From Apostichopus japonicus (taxonomy: Eukaryota > Echinodermata > Holothuroidea > Aspidochirotida > Stichopodidae), in the NCBI RefSeq assembly GCF_037975245.1, contig NC_092573.1, positions 12,501 through 76,500 of the forward strand: 64,000 bases of DNA, given 5' to 3'. The notes under the pieces were generated by a model, which was not told the origin of the DNA, did no database searches, and worked only from the letters and a program-made list of their open reading frames with translations. Every line of letters begins with the position of its first letter. The stretch's first letter is position 1. Below are positions 1 through 11,660 of the stretch, one piece after another. A program made the position numbers and the translations under genes.

Positions 1-1390
1 ATTATCTGTAGTTATAGAAATAGTTAGATGGTGCGACACCCATCACGGAATAGAGCAAAGTGTCCCCTATCACACTGTTGATGTTTGATATTTGTGACAT
101 AACTTCTATCTTCGCCAAAATCTCTTTCCTCATTTGCTGCTTTAAGCAAGAGGGAGACTTGGGCACATGATCCCCAATCCCTTTCAGATTTGGATTTTTA
201 TAAAGCATTTATTAGCACAATCTTGCGGGGTTTTTTTGGGGGGGGGCAGGCAGTGGGTTAATTGGGGTTTTTTCTTGTTTATTTATTAGCACAACCTTGA
301 GCATAAACATACATATACACGTAATTTATAGTCTAAATATACCTCAGAATGCACCATTGTACCGGCTAAATTTTGATTTCTTTTTTCCCCTGTGGGAGGA
401 CAACATACCACTCATGATACAAGAGACGTACACCCATTCAACGACCCGCAACCCCGCACCCCACGTTACCATTGGGATTCGCATACAAAGTTCACAAAGG
501 TCCATGCCCCTTTACCGAACTCATTCGAGGGAATCTGAAATTCCGTCAGGGCCAACCAAGTTTCAGTTCAGTGCCCCAAGGGTGAGTATAGTACCAGTTA
601 ATTTGTCATTGGTCGAGTACAATATGTCATCCGCAGTTCACTACGCAGACCAGTTGTGATTGTTTGAGATAGAACAATACCCATGCAAATCCTGGTCATT
701 GTAATACGTGATAAAAGGCGCGTCTCGCTCATTTTATAGTTCCCTATGCCGTGTGCAATGACTGTTCAATTAGTTAAAAACAAACAACAACAACAAAAAA
801 ACTCTTGACGACAAGGTTTTGTAGTCCTATTCGTGGAAAACTTCAAATGTGATATTGGAATCAGGTATTATATTGTTTGTGCAGAATAGAGTAAAGTGGT
901 ATCGCACTCTGAATTTAAACTAAAGTGTTTGTCTAAACCGATCGAGTTTCCAACCATACAATCTTAGACTTGAAATAATATATTCTGAGGCCAAAATTAA
1001 ATTAAGTCTACATAGGGCCTACATTAAATTTAATTTTTATCTTTTTAGGTATGTATGCGTGTGTGTATGTGTGTAGGTATGCGTGTATGTATGTGCCCAA
1101 GAATTCAAGTGAACTATAGACCTATAGGAGCCAGCTACACTGCTATTGTCCTTTAATTAAACAGTCGAAATTAGTACAAACTAAACAACAAAAGGGCAAT
1201 AATAAACGGAGCTGCATATCTCATCGAGAGCAAACACTAACTTCAAATGAACAAGTTTGTTATTATCTGCGTAATCTTGCAATCGGAGGAAAGGACCTCT
1301 TCGGTTCCCATAGCAACCACATATTTTGACAGTACTGGACATTTTCATTATACCTGTGAAGGTGTCATGTCAATTCACTGTTTCCCCTTG
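1..1390. other. AT-rich intergenic stretch, no confident gene
   Basis: Nothing here can be assigned with confidence. A minus-strand open frame runs off the left edge (2-208, about 68 codons, containing the lysine-rich stretch PSCLKQQMRKEIL); it could be the end of a coding exon but matches no family I can name. A plus-strand open frame at 297-659 contains a good-looking splice donor (GTGAGT at 582), but no acceptor or protein family supports it. Confidence 0.3.
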
Positions 1391-1394
1391 GAGT

Positions 1395-1600
1395 AATAGA
1401 AAACATAATCACTAAATTTGATCTTCGACCTCTGGCCTTTGACCTTTGGTTCCGGGGTCTGTAAGACACACAAGGGTTTACCCTGGGGTACTTTCCCACT
1501 TAGTTTGAAGAAAATCGGCCAAGCCGTTTAGGAGGAGCTTTTGACACAAAATTGGAGACGCAAACAGACATACACACACAATGACACACACACGGGGCAG
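1395..1600. repeat. GACCTTTGACCT-type interspersed repeat
   Basis: The stretch has repeated 'gacctctggcctttgacc' phrases, then a tail reading like 'ccaagccgtttaggagg' and a CA-rich end. A related, longer copy lies at about 23.15-24.59 kb. Repeats of this wording are common in marine invertebrate genomes, from general knowledge. No coding capacity is seen. Confidence 0.45.
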
Positions 1601-1683
1601 GGGGCAGACTGCCCCCAAATTTCCAGAGGACAAGAAATTCGGGCAAAAATCCTGAAAAATTCGGGCAGCCTATAAGAGGAGAA

Positions 1684-1726
<43 letters not shown>

Positions 1727-1925
1727 TACATATGTATATATATATATATATATTTATAAATATGCAGTAGCTTGCCCGAATCTTTTTCAAATTTTTGACC
1801 GACAATTCCGTGGAGAGCGTTTTGTGTTATTTGTTTGTGACATTAATATTAATACAGGCCTAATGATTTTCTTTATTTAGCATCATGATGCCCGAATATT
1901 TCCGTGTAACACCACCGTAAGCGCA
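1600..1925. repeat. Interspersed repeat with (AT)n core, copy 1
   Basis: A non-coding repeat begins with a short palindromic GGGGGCAGACTGCCCCC segment and the phrase 'ccagaggacaagaaattcgg' (1622 on). An AT dinucleotide tract (about 1690-1755) follows, then 'gcttgcccgaat' and a conserved tail ending 'taacaccaccgtaag'. The same layout recurs at 28.56-29.05 kb, where an extra inverted arm and a downstream transposon are added. Confidence 0.6.
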
Positions 1926-2614
1926 GCTCATCTGGGCTACCACGCTACAACAGGGAACGCCGTTCACAATCGTGGTGACATGTATGCATGCATGGAGATT
2001 AGCAGTCTCTGAATTGAATGACTACGAGCGTTCGTTCAGTGCTCTACGTCGCCTCAAAACAGATTTAAGAAACATCATGAACAAACCCGCCTTTCGAATT
2101 TAGCAATACTAAACATAGAAAGGTAGACCACCAACACAGTCTTATCACACGAGATGAAAAAGATTATCGACATCTTTGGCCACAGAAAAAAAACGCGTAA
2201 TCATTTTTTCTAATTAGTCAACTGTATACATGGACACCCCCGACATGAGTGTATATAAGAAACATTTTCTTTTTCATGGATGGTGAGGGGGGGGGGGGGA
2301 GGGAGTGCCTACAAGCCTAGAAGTACAGGTTTATCATATTCTTTTTAATTTTTATACTTTTTTGTGAGACAAATCGCAGTCTCACCCGACACAGCGACAT
2401 TATCCCGCCTACGTGTCGTTGAACAATGTATGTTTTTCTGGAGGTAGCTGAGTACTGTGTTAAAATAATAAATACGGTAACTAAATAGTTGCTTAAAAAG
2501 TATACTGTCCTATTTTTCCCCATTCAAAGTGATGTTACGATTTTTTCTTCTTCTAATTTACCAAATTTTTGGGGAAGTTTACATTTCTAAAACGTGAGAT
2601 TATAAAAAAAAAAA

Positions 2615-2790
2615 ATGTTTAGATGCAACTTGCAAGGCCTCAGAAGTGCCATTTCCGGCAATCCGAGAGGCATTTTTTGCCAAAATATTTCTTGTACGTT
2701 TCGCCAACTACGTCAACCGATGGTGGCGCTCCGCTTAGATAGTGTTACGGGAACTTTCTGGCACAAAGTTTCTGCCCCCCCCCAACTGAA
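2615..2790 (+). repeat. Isolated copy of the ~95-bp hAT-like subterminal module
   Basis: This carries the shared wording 'agtgccatttccggcaatc', then 'cgatggtggcgctccgctta', preceded by 'tgtttagatgcaacttgcaa'. The same module occurs about 12 more times between 7.5 and 31.2 kb. No terminal inverted repeat or target-site duplication could be recognised, so the element boundaries are approximate. Confidence 0.55.
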
Positions 2791-3644
2791 ATGGTCCGCC
2801 TCGGTCAGTTATGGACTTCCAATCACCCTGGGGTACCCCATCATGGGTGACCCCCGAGTAGCTGCTCTGATAAATAACCATTACCATGACAACTGTTGCT
2901 ATGGCAAATGGCATAGCTTAGTTTGGCCTAAAAAATGTACTAACAATAACACGAGTCGCGTTGTCGATACTTCCAGTGTCAAGGTGTACAGAAATTCATC
3001 ACGTTTCAAGGAGAAAAAGAAGAATCATGTAATAGGAATCATATTTCTTTCCTCTCTGTTTTGATTTCTTCTCGTGTCTGCCGTCATATTTCGTTTTCAT
3101 ATTTTATCGCAGATCTTACATCTACTAGCAAACCTTGATGGGTAAATATCATGTTTCGTTTTCCTCTGCATTTTGTTATTTTAATAATTGTATCAACTGG
3201 AGTTTCATCATAAGAATATCGATATCGCCTGTTTTGACAAAACTCTGAACTATTTCTCTTTTCGTATTACTTTTCTTTTCTTCTTCTTCTTTATCTTCTT
3301 CATTTGACTTGGTTTTCTTACATGGATCGTAACAAAACAGATCACATAGGACTATTAGTTACAAATAAATACAATAATACTAACAACTTCAAATATTTAG
3401 TATTTATAACACCTTCAAATTTTTGTGGGTACCGTCAAACGGATATCTCGTGTAGCCTTTACAGCGACAATAACAAAACAATTCATTTTATTGAATTTCG
3501 TAACTTGGACGTCGGAATAACACAAATTAACAATCTATTTAGATTCTATGTAGACGTAATATGATACTTCGCAGCACTCTGCGGTTGTTTAAAAGCCCTT
3601 TTTTCTTGACCAAGGAAACAGGTTGTTTCTCAAGTCTTCCGAAG
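2791..3644. other. 5' flank of Gly-rich gene copy 1, no other gene
   Basis: AT-rich sequence leads up to the first glycine-rich peptide gene. Parts of 3355-3470 resemble the 5' flanks of copies 2 and 3 ('ttacaaataaatacaata', 'gtaccgtc'). No TATA box comparable to that of copy 2 was found. Confidence 0.35.
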
Positions 3645-6289
3645 ATGAGACCGTTGTTCGTATCCATATTAGTTTGTTGCCTAATAGCTAGTGCCTTAGC
3701 CAGAGAAGGCAGAAAGAAGGTGAGAGCTTTTTCACATTTTATTCCATATTTTGATATAATTCGATAAATCTTTAACTTCAGTAGGTTTTCTTAGTTATCC
3801 ACTAATATCTTCAATGCCCTTCATTCTTTGCTGTTGCCTGTTCATTCTTTGCTGTTTTCAAGACCGTTAGATTAATTTCTATCATATTCACCAATACTTT
3901 TGATGTCTTATGCACACACACACAAAAGGCGACACTCTCCAAACTTTAATCTCTATTATTACGTAATAATTGGAGGTGACTGCATATAGACAAGATAGTA
4001 CCTTTTTGGTGTGAATTAGTAAACAGTCAACTTTTAAGATCTTTTCATGATTATGGTGTGTACAGTTCATCCTGGTTAGTTAATGTTAAAACTATTTTAG
4101 ATAACAGTGGAATGACCTATATGTTTGGAATATCCCTGTTGAAAGTCTCCTTGCTACCCGTCACAGACAATACCCTGCAGTAATATCTAAGTATTGGCTC
4201 AGGGCGACCATAGATCAACGACTAAGTGATATTTGCGAACAAGACTAGCTAGGCGATGTTAACAACAACACTCAATGCAAAGTCTAGAGAATGTACAAAG
4301 AGAAACTTGAGTTTGAAACTTATTTGACTACCTTAAATTTACCCCACAGAGTAAACTTAAGTAAATTCCGCTGTGTAAATAGTAAACTCCCTATCGTACA
4401 TGGAAGGTTGACATACATTGATTTTCATGAAAGATTGTGTGGGTTATGTGACTAAAATTATTTAGGTGGCGAATTTCATTACGGTTTTGTTTGTTCTTAC
4501 TTGTCAGCCGATAGGATTGAGTTCTTGAAACCAAGTTTAGGAAAAGAACCAGTTCTATTAAAATGAAGCATTTGTTTCAATCATCGGGTAAAAGTGTCTT
4601 TGCAAATAGAAGTAAATTTTGTAGAAAACTTTACAAAAAAATTGTCTCTTAAAGATGTTTCTTTCTCTCAACAGTCTCTAGTGCCACGTTTCATTTTTAG
4701 ACTTTTCCAAAGTCTCCCTCCCCCTCCCCCCCCCCCCTCCTTCTCAAATTATTCAGCACAAATCGTTGAAAGAACGTGTGTCATTCTTTTCTCGTTTCTT
4801 TTTACTCCCTCAGTCTGTTCTTAAGTTAGATGTTATTGGTCATTTTGTTAATCCCTGGATTGTTATCGAAATGTACCTTGTAAATGTCTTTTATACCTCA
4901 CTGAGGTGATGTGGAGAATATAAATTGTAACTGAAACCTAAGCTATATACTATGCCATAGATTGCTCACATACTATACTTGACAGTCTATATGAGTAGTT
5001 TTTCTACTTCCCAATTTTTTACTCTCATGTATGTGGGAAGTTTTCCTTCCTGCATGAACTGTTTTTGAAGCTTACCTTGCTTTAACACAAATCTAAATTT
5101 ATATCAGATTCTACAAGTCATAGCTAAATTAATGAAATAGCACAACAAGTTTAAATATTTTGGTATAGCTTATCAATCGCATAAGTGTGTGTTGGAGCAG
5201 AGGCAGATGAGACAGCCCCCCCCCCCTTCCCACACTCCCACAAAAAAGGAAAGCAAGAGCATATTTCTCCCCCTCTACCACCTCCACACTTTCCAACTGT
5301 TGATTTAATTTCAAGGAAAAAGTGGAAAATTCTATACAGAAATTCTTTATTTTGATATTATACTTGCCATGTCGAGAAAGAAATCGAAGATTTGAGATAA
5401 CATAGTCCATAATTTGATATAATATCATAAATAGTGAAACGTTGTATATATAAAAGTTAAAGGTTGACACAAAGAGTAATAAATTCGAGAAAATAGGCGA
5501 AAGGTTGAGATTAATTTCTATTAACTAACGTCGTTATTGCGAGGAACGAGTCACAATTTTGAGATTGAAGAGTTGAGATATCGAGATTGCAAAGATGAAA
5601 ATGTTTAATTTAGAGAGGAGAAACTGCAACTTTAGTCTTTGCCCTTTATAGGAACTCCTTCGAAATCAAGTAAAAATGAAATTATATCTTAAAAATTAGG
5701 AAAAACGTGCTTGGTTTTAACTGGAGATATCTAACATGTACACAAGTATTATACGTCGTTATTTTCAAGCACTTTCAAGCACAATACTAAAAAACCAAAA
5801 CACCCATGTCTGTGTTAAGACTTTCTACCCATTTTGTGGAATCGTGATGTGGACATGCACCATGTTCGTGTCAAATTTATCAAAACGATTTTGTTTACAG
5901 TGTCCAAATGCATATTATTATTGAAAGTGCTCTTTAAAGTTGATAATATATATTTCATATGGTTGCCTTAGTTCTTGATCTTTGCACGTATTAACATGCA
6001 ACTTAATAAGATTCATATACAATTAATCGATCCGCTGTAAGAGATTCCAATTTGGTTTTATTTGACACTTTAGGTAAATTGTTCTTTAAAGGGGGCATGC
6101 ATTTTGTTTTTTATTATCTCGTTTCAGGAAAAACGACTCTTCTGGCCATGGCATAGGCATCCACCACCTCCAAGTGGCGGTGGGGGTGGAGGAGGAGGCG
6201 GTGGAGGGGGAGGAGGAGGAGGCGGTGGAGGAGGAGGAGGCGGTGGAGGTGGAGGAGGCGGTGGAGGTGGAGGAGGCAATGGTCGGTAG
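3645..6289 (+). CDS. Secreted poly-glycine peptide gene, copy 1 (two exons)
   Basis: The predicted product is a 78-residue secreted glycine-rich protein; the family is not recognised and the function is unknown. Exon 1 is 3645-3719: start context GAAGATGAG, then MRPLFVSILVCCLIAS and ALAREGRKK, a signal peptide likely cut after ALA followed by a basic stretch. The donor is AAG|GTGAGA. Exon 2 is 6128-6289, after the acceptor TCGTTTCAG. It encodes EKRLFWPWHRHPPPPS, exactly 34 glycines and NGR, then TAG. The junction is phase 0 and the intron is 2,408 bp. The glycines use GGA, GGT, GGC and GGG in mixture. The basic KK|EKR segment could be a convertase site (inference). Two paralogues lie at 40.8 and 48.0 kb with the same exon plan, which is the main reason to believe the gene. 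The aromatic W/F and His/Pro head is unique to this copy. Confidence 0.72.
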
Positions 6290-7422
6290 AAGAGAATGAT
6301 AGCTGTCATCATCACAAAATTACGTCCAACCCTGCCTTCCCTCATTTCGATTCAATGCAAAACTGCCTTTGTATATGAGCACCAGAGAAACCCGCTAAAA
6401 ATATTGTTCCCACGAAAGGAAGTTCTGTCTCCATCACCATGTGTTGATGTGAAGATGTTAATGATGATGACGATGATGACTTTTTTTGTTTGTGTGTTGA
6501 AATCAGTTTTCCTTACTATACTACGGCTATTTTGTAAATTAAACCTGACTTTAAGTATATATAATCAAGTCATATACCTGATTAACGAGCAGTGGGTGAT
6601 ACTCGCGTTCGATGTTCACCTATATCTCCTGATGAAATTGGATGAAATACTTCCTAACTACTTACTTCAGTTTTCTATCATTATAAAATCGACGATGTAT
6701 GTGGTTCTATCAATTATCGATACCGTCAAATATAGTTGAACTGACTCTACAAACTTGTCACGTTTGTTTTTTATCGACTATTTGGGAGTCTGTAATATAC
6801 ATCAGGGCACGGGCGGACTGGGGCATAAAATAACACTATACCGGCTCAAAGATCCAACCGGAGGCACTGAGGCCTTGTTTGCGCCTAGGATGAAAGTAGC
6901 ACCTGCACTTGTTTGACCAGAGCAATCCCTAAATTCCTAGCATTACTTAATCTGCTGAGCGTATTTTCTTCGACGCCGCTTAAAGCAGGCCTTCCCGAAA
7001 CCCCACCATATTAGTATAACATTGGTCCAAGTTCTATGTTCCTGCGAATACCAGCCTTGTCTCCCATGTGGCATTCCAGCCACTCTCATATATGCTACTT
7101 CATGGATGTGTAGTATGTAAGCAACTGAGAGGGGACAAGATGACAGATACACAATGGTGTCGAAAGCCAGACAGGGCTGGGGAACACCATACATTATTGT
7201 TCTTCTGCATACTTTCCCGGGCCCGTAAATTGGCCTCTGGGCTTTATCCTCACCCCCTCTCATCGGACTTGCAGGTTCCCTAGAAATACTAAAGATAATA
7301 CAATAAAATCTATTAGATGTTCAATGTATCAGTATATCTTCTCATGCAAGAGGAATAAATTATCATTTGAATCCGGACCACACCACATCACCCCCCCCCC
7401 TGCTGGCCCTTTACCTCAGAGG
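6290..7422. other. 3' flank of copy 1, shared with the paralogues
   Basis: The first ~500 bp after the stop codon are homologous to the 3' flanks of copies 2 (43.93-44.6 kb) and 3 (50.6-51.25 kb). Shared phrases include 'acctgactttaagtatata', 'atctcctgatgaa' and 'ttatcgataccgtcaaat'. This region probably contains the 3' UTR. A candidate AATAAA lies at 7302 but is about 1 kb from the stop, so it is only a possibility. A short open frame on the minus strand (6943-7263) has no support as a gene. Confidence 0.45.
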
Positions 7423-8505
7423 CATGGGCGGCGATCATGGGGGGACGGGGGGACATGTCCCCCAATATTTTAGGTGGGGATATAGTATCTAATATCCCCC
7501 ACCCAGGTGGCATAGTTTTTTTGTGGCTATAAGAGCATATTTTTTATGATACCGCTAGTAATTTCAAAATAGAAAATGCTTAGATGCAACTTACAAGGCC
7601 TAGGAAGTGCCATTTCCAGCGATCTGGGAGGCATTTTCGGCCAAAATTTTCTTTTACGCTTCGCGCCAACTCATGGTGGCGCCACGCTTAGATAGTTTGC
7701 CTACAAGCTTCGCCCCTCCCTTGGCAAATTCCTCGCTACGCGTCTGTCTAACCGAGTCACAATTTGTTACTAAATATCACCAAAAAAAGACACAGACTTT
7801 CCAGAAAGTATTTTTTACTTATTTTCGAAATTAACTAGCTAGACGGACCATGGGCGCAGATCCTGGTGGGAACAGCGGGACGCGTCCCCACCAACTTTTT
7901 CAGTGGTGGGGACATGATATACCGTGTCCCCACCAATTTGTCTTGACCAAACGCTGAATTGCAAATTTCCCTGTATTGAACTTTGGCGCAGTTTGATCCA
8001 GCATTGTGCAAATGACATGCAGCATTTCTCACTTTATTACATTTATCCACAGTTGTTTTTGGAAGGAAATCGCAGTCTATAATAGTTTTCTGGGAGAGGA
8101 CCCAGACCCATCGTATACAAAGTGTACTTGGAATATTTGTCCCCTGATTTTTTTATGCAGACGCCCATGTGTTCCCCCAACCTAAATTTCTAAGCCATGA
8201 GATCTCTAATTTCTGGGAAGTGTTATTTCCGGCGATCTGGGAGGTATATTTGCCCAAAAAAAATCTTGTACGCTACGCGCGAACCAATGGTCGCGCTCCG
8301 CTTAGAAAGTATCAGAGAACAGATACGCGTCCCCACCATTATCCAAGACTGATCTGCGCCCATGAGACGGACCGGCATCCGTAATGAAATTTGGTATATA
8401 TACAAAATATCACGAAGCACGCGAACAATTTTTGGGGTGTAGTTGCTACGCGCCTGCACCCAAGCAAAATGTTCCCCCAATATTTGAAAAAAATCGCCGC
8501 CCCTG
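7423..8505. mobile_element. hAT-like non-autonomous element, interrupted
   Basis: The terminal inverted repeats start CATGGGCGGCGAT on the left and read CAGGGGCGGCGAT on the right (reverse complement). They are flanked by an exact 8-bp target-site duplication, CTCAGAGG (7415-7422 and 8506-8513). An 8-bp duplication is the hallmark of hAT elements. A copy of the shared subterminal module lies at about 7594-7695. A second element, with its own target duplication, is nested inside at 7849-8364. No transposase is encoded. Confidence 0.8.
7849..8364. mobile_element. Nested hAT-like MITE (516 bp)
   Basis: The ends are the 14-bp perfect terminal inverted repeat CATGGGCGCAGATC and its complement. 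The 8-bp target-site duplication AGACGGAC is exact (7841-7848 and 8365-8372). The element contains a copy of the ~95-bp module (about 8213-8310). It landed inside the 7423-8505 element, so it is the younger insertion. No coding capacity. Confidence 0.85.
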
Positions 8506-8513
8506 CTCAGAGG

Positions 8514-9517
8514 TAAATGATAATCAACCCTCTTCTATTCGTCTGCGGTAGAACTAAGAGCAGAGTCATTTATGTATAACGGGTCACATTAAAGATGTCT
8601 CAATATTAGTGTTTCGAATCAGGAATCGATGATAAAGTCTGTATAACACAAATAACATATAAAGTCATATCAAAATGAGACTTTGGGCTCCAAATTAACA
8701 TGGTTACAATGCATCTACAGTATACTGTATAACATATATCTCACGTTAAGTACTCGGTCAGTTTGTACCCGCAATTTGGAATTCTTGCGCAAGTTTTTTA
8801 TCCCATAATCAAAAGTACTTGTGGTTGTATGAATAATAAACTTTACAACGCATCATTTTTAGTGTATGAGATATGTGAAGGATTGAATTGATTAATTCCT
8901 TTTTTTTTATTGGCCTGCGGTATTTGGAGTATATACGCGTAGACCTACAAATCCAAAACTGTGAGAAGAACTACAAGTGGCTTTAATCATAATGATATAT
9001 CACAAGAACGATTTCAAACTAATTAACTGTATGTCCTATTTGCGTAGGTCATAGTACCAAATAATCCCCGTGCAGACGAAACATGTGCACGCCTCTGCAA
9101 ATAACACAACCGAATTTCCACTGCAGGTGGTCATGTAATTATCATGTCAAACGAATTGGTTAATAATTGTCATAGAAATTACATCATGGTTCATTTAATT
9201 GTTACGAGGTTTACGCCAATGTGTTAAACATCAGTGTTTGCAATTCCCACTTCTCTCCAGGGGGTAGTTGCGAGGGAGGGAGTGGGCGTAACTGGCACGA
9301 TCCAATTAAATGCTGCTCTAAGGTTCAAATATGATAAGAACCAAGCTGCCAGTGAAACGTTGTATTGCCTCTTCCATAGTTTACATTGAATACAAAAAAA
9401 CTGTGAGAAAATAGAACAGAGATGACAATACTGTTCAGTCCCTTCTTGAATCCAAGAACACCAACTTGGTTTTGAATTTATGTTAAGATATACCTGCTTA
9501 CAAGATGCAACCATTAA
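8514..9517. other. No gene or recognisable element seen
   Basis: AT-rich unique-looking sequence. A minus-strand open frame at 9224-9514 has no recognisable domain and is not called. Confidence 0.4.
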
Positions 9518-11660
9518 CAGGGGCGTATCCAGGATTTTCTAACCCGGGGGGCGCAAATTACTATCTAAGCGGAGCGCCACCGTCGGTTGGCGAGCAGCGT
9601 ACAAGAAAATTTCGGGTTTTGTTACCCCCCAGATTACCGGAAATGGCACTTCTCGGGCTTGAAATGACCAACCAAATGTACACTTTTGCCTGATAACCAA
9701 GAATTTCCTAATAGTTTTTTTCATCCATAACCTTTTTGAAGATTGTCACCAGTCACACATCCTGTTCGACCTCATTGCATCTCCTGTGGATCATTGCTTT
9801 TGGGTAGGTGATTCTACGTCGCGGCCCACAATACCCGTAAGCACAATTTTTCAAGGTTTTGAGCCCATTATTTGTTCAGAATTTGAAAATTCACACTCTC
9901 GTGAATAAATTCTCTTCCAAAAATACCCATAATGATGCACAAATTTCATCTATGGACACCAATATAGAAAAACCTCCTTCAACCCCTAACAGACCGGTCA
10001 AAATTGCACGAGTAGAGGGAACTATGATGAAGAATGGTGGTCAGGGAATTTTCGAAAATTCAGACACAGTTTATTTATTGGTGTACAAATATCAAAACCT
10101 CTTATAACGGCTATACTATCAAACTTCATTGAATGGAATGAAAAACTACCATATATTTCCGAAACCGAACACTACATACATATACCACCCGAACCGAATT
10201 GTACAGTTGCTTATAATAGCGTTTTCGACTTGAATATATTTGCGCATTTATATGCATCTGTGTTATAACATGATAACACGTGTTATGCTACAGGCCTTTT
10301 TATTGCGGTCTGTGTTAAAAAAATATATAAAAATATAAAAATATAAAAAATATAAAAAATAAAAAATATTTTATATTATATAAAAAATATAAAAAAAATA
10401 TATATAATACCACTACGATTTACTGTATTGTATCTTTAACATATCTAGCTCTCGCATGCTCCCAAAACATAACACGTGTTAGTGTGTTATAACACCCTGG
10501 CATATAAATGCATAATATGCTACACGTTAAGAACAAATATAAGCTCACACCTTTTCGGCTTGGGTGCATATACAATTTGGAGGTTGTTCATCCTGGAACA
10601 CCATTTTCATGCTCACTGATATGATGTGATATCTGCTGTATGCTTTACAAATTCGAGTAATTGAAAACAAAAGACTGAAATAAATAACTTTTATCTGTTT
10701 ATTGTGCGATGCCCCACATTATTTTCATTTCGAAAGATGCACAGTTTCAAGTTCATTACATACTGAAGGCATCGGTTCTCTATCTGCCTTCAGTTTAGGG
10801 TAGATCTTGGGATTTTCATACCTAGACATTGCTAGATATCCATACAGTTCAGTGTCCTTAGCACTTTTCGGGGCCTGATCTTGGAAATAGCAAAATCGGG
10901 AGTGGTCACACTCCATGTAGGTCAGTGGACGTCGACCTCTAGACGTCACTAATACACAACCCGATCACTTGTTATCGATGAAGTGGTGTGTTGCCGGATT
11001 TTGTCAAGGTCTTGGTACAACGGGCAAAAGTCATTCATCTGGAAGCGATCAGAAGGGCTGGGCGTAGAGTTCTGGGGTTGTGGGGCGCGCGTTTTTATGC
11101 AGATGGGAACAATCTCAAGGAGTGATGGGTGCGTCCGCCCCCCCCCCCCCTCCATTACATGATATTCACAGGAGATGTGCTCAATTCTCCAATCGCATGC
11201 GGAATTTATTTTTAGATTCCTTGTACGAGTTACGGTACTAGATTTGGGGGTAACAATTAGCATTCAGGTCGGAGTGTATAGCATTTTATCTTTGGATGAC
11301 AGTGTTGCATCGAAGGACATAGGTCTAGTGCAGTTCGCATATAGATCCTGGTCTAATACCGAAAATGTTCGAGACCAGCCACAGTTGGTTTCATAACACA
11401 ATTGTACAATTGTTTAAGGCGTCCATACACACACGCGTAATAGACCAATTATGGTATAATTATATGCATTAGTGAGAGAGGAAAAATGGAAACGTCAAAA
11501 TGGAGTTGTCGGTGTAAGGGGTAGGCTGAGGCGTACGCCCCTTCCGAAATCCTCGATCCGTCACTGGCTACCCTGTGTATATAATAGGGATCAGCGCTGT
11601 AATTATATCACTGTTCCTCTTTCTCTTCCCGGTGTCGTAGCGTTTTTTCTATGTCATGAC
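9518..11660 (+). repeat. Large interspersed repeat, copy A (diverged, with insertions)
   Basis: The left end is CAGGGGCGTATCCAGGATTT, followed by the ~95-bp module on the minus strand (9570-9660). The body is homologous, in opposite orientation, to the 2.2-kb repeats at 15.78-17.98 kb and 29.06-31.20 kb. Shared landmarks are 'aatagaaaaacctccttc' near 9964, 'tgctcactgatatgatgtg' near 10610 and 'gatccgtcactggctaccc' near 11557. The far end is lost after about 11,655. A foldback element interrupts it at 10.24-10.52 kb. Short open frames inside are shared only with other repeat copies and are not genes. Confidence 0.6.
10242..10517. mobile_element. Foldback/MITE-like hairpin with AT-rich loop
   Basis: The left arm (10242-10292) contains 'gcatttatatgcat' and 'gataacacgtgttatg'. 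The right arm (10467-10517) is its near-perfect reverse complement, with 'cataacacgtgttagtg' and 'gcatataaatgcat'. The arms are about 50 bp and the loop is a (TATAAAAA)-rich tract. No coding capacity. The target duplication could not be resolved. Confidence 0.6.

Noticed and set aside
6124-6345. Poly-proline open frame opposite Gly-rich exon 2 (and the same at 43,788-43,994)
   Set aside because: Reverse complement of the glycine codons; nothing else supports it.
6625-6655. CTGATGA ... GAAA near the 3' flank of Gly-rich copy 1, hammerhead-like
   Set aside because: The sequence between the boxes cannot form helix II, and copies 2 and 3 lack the GAAA.
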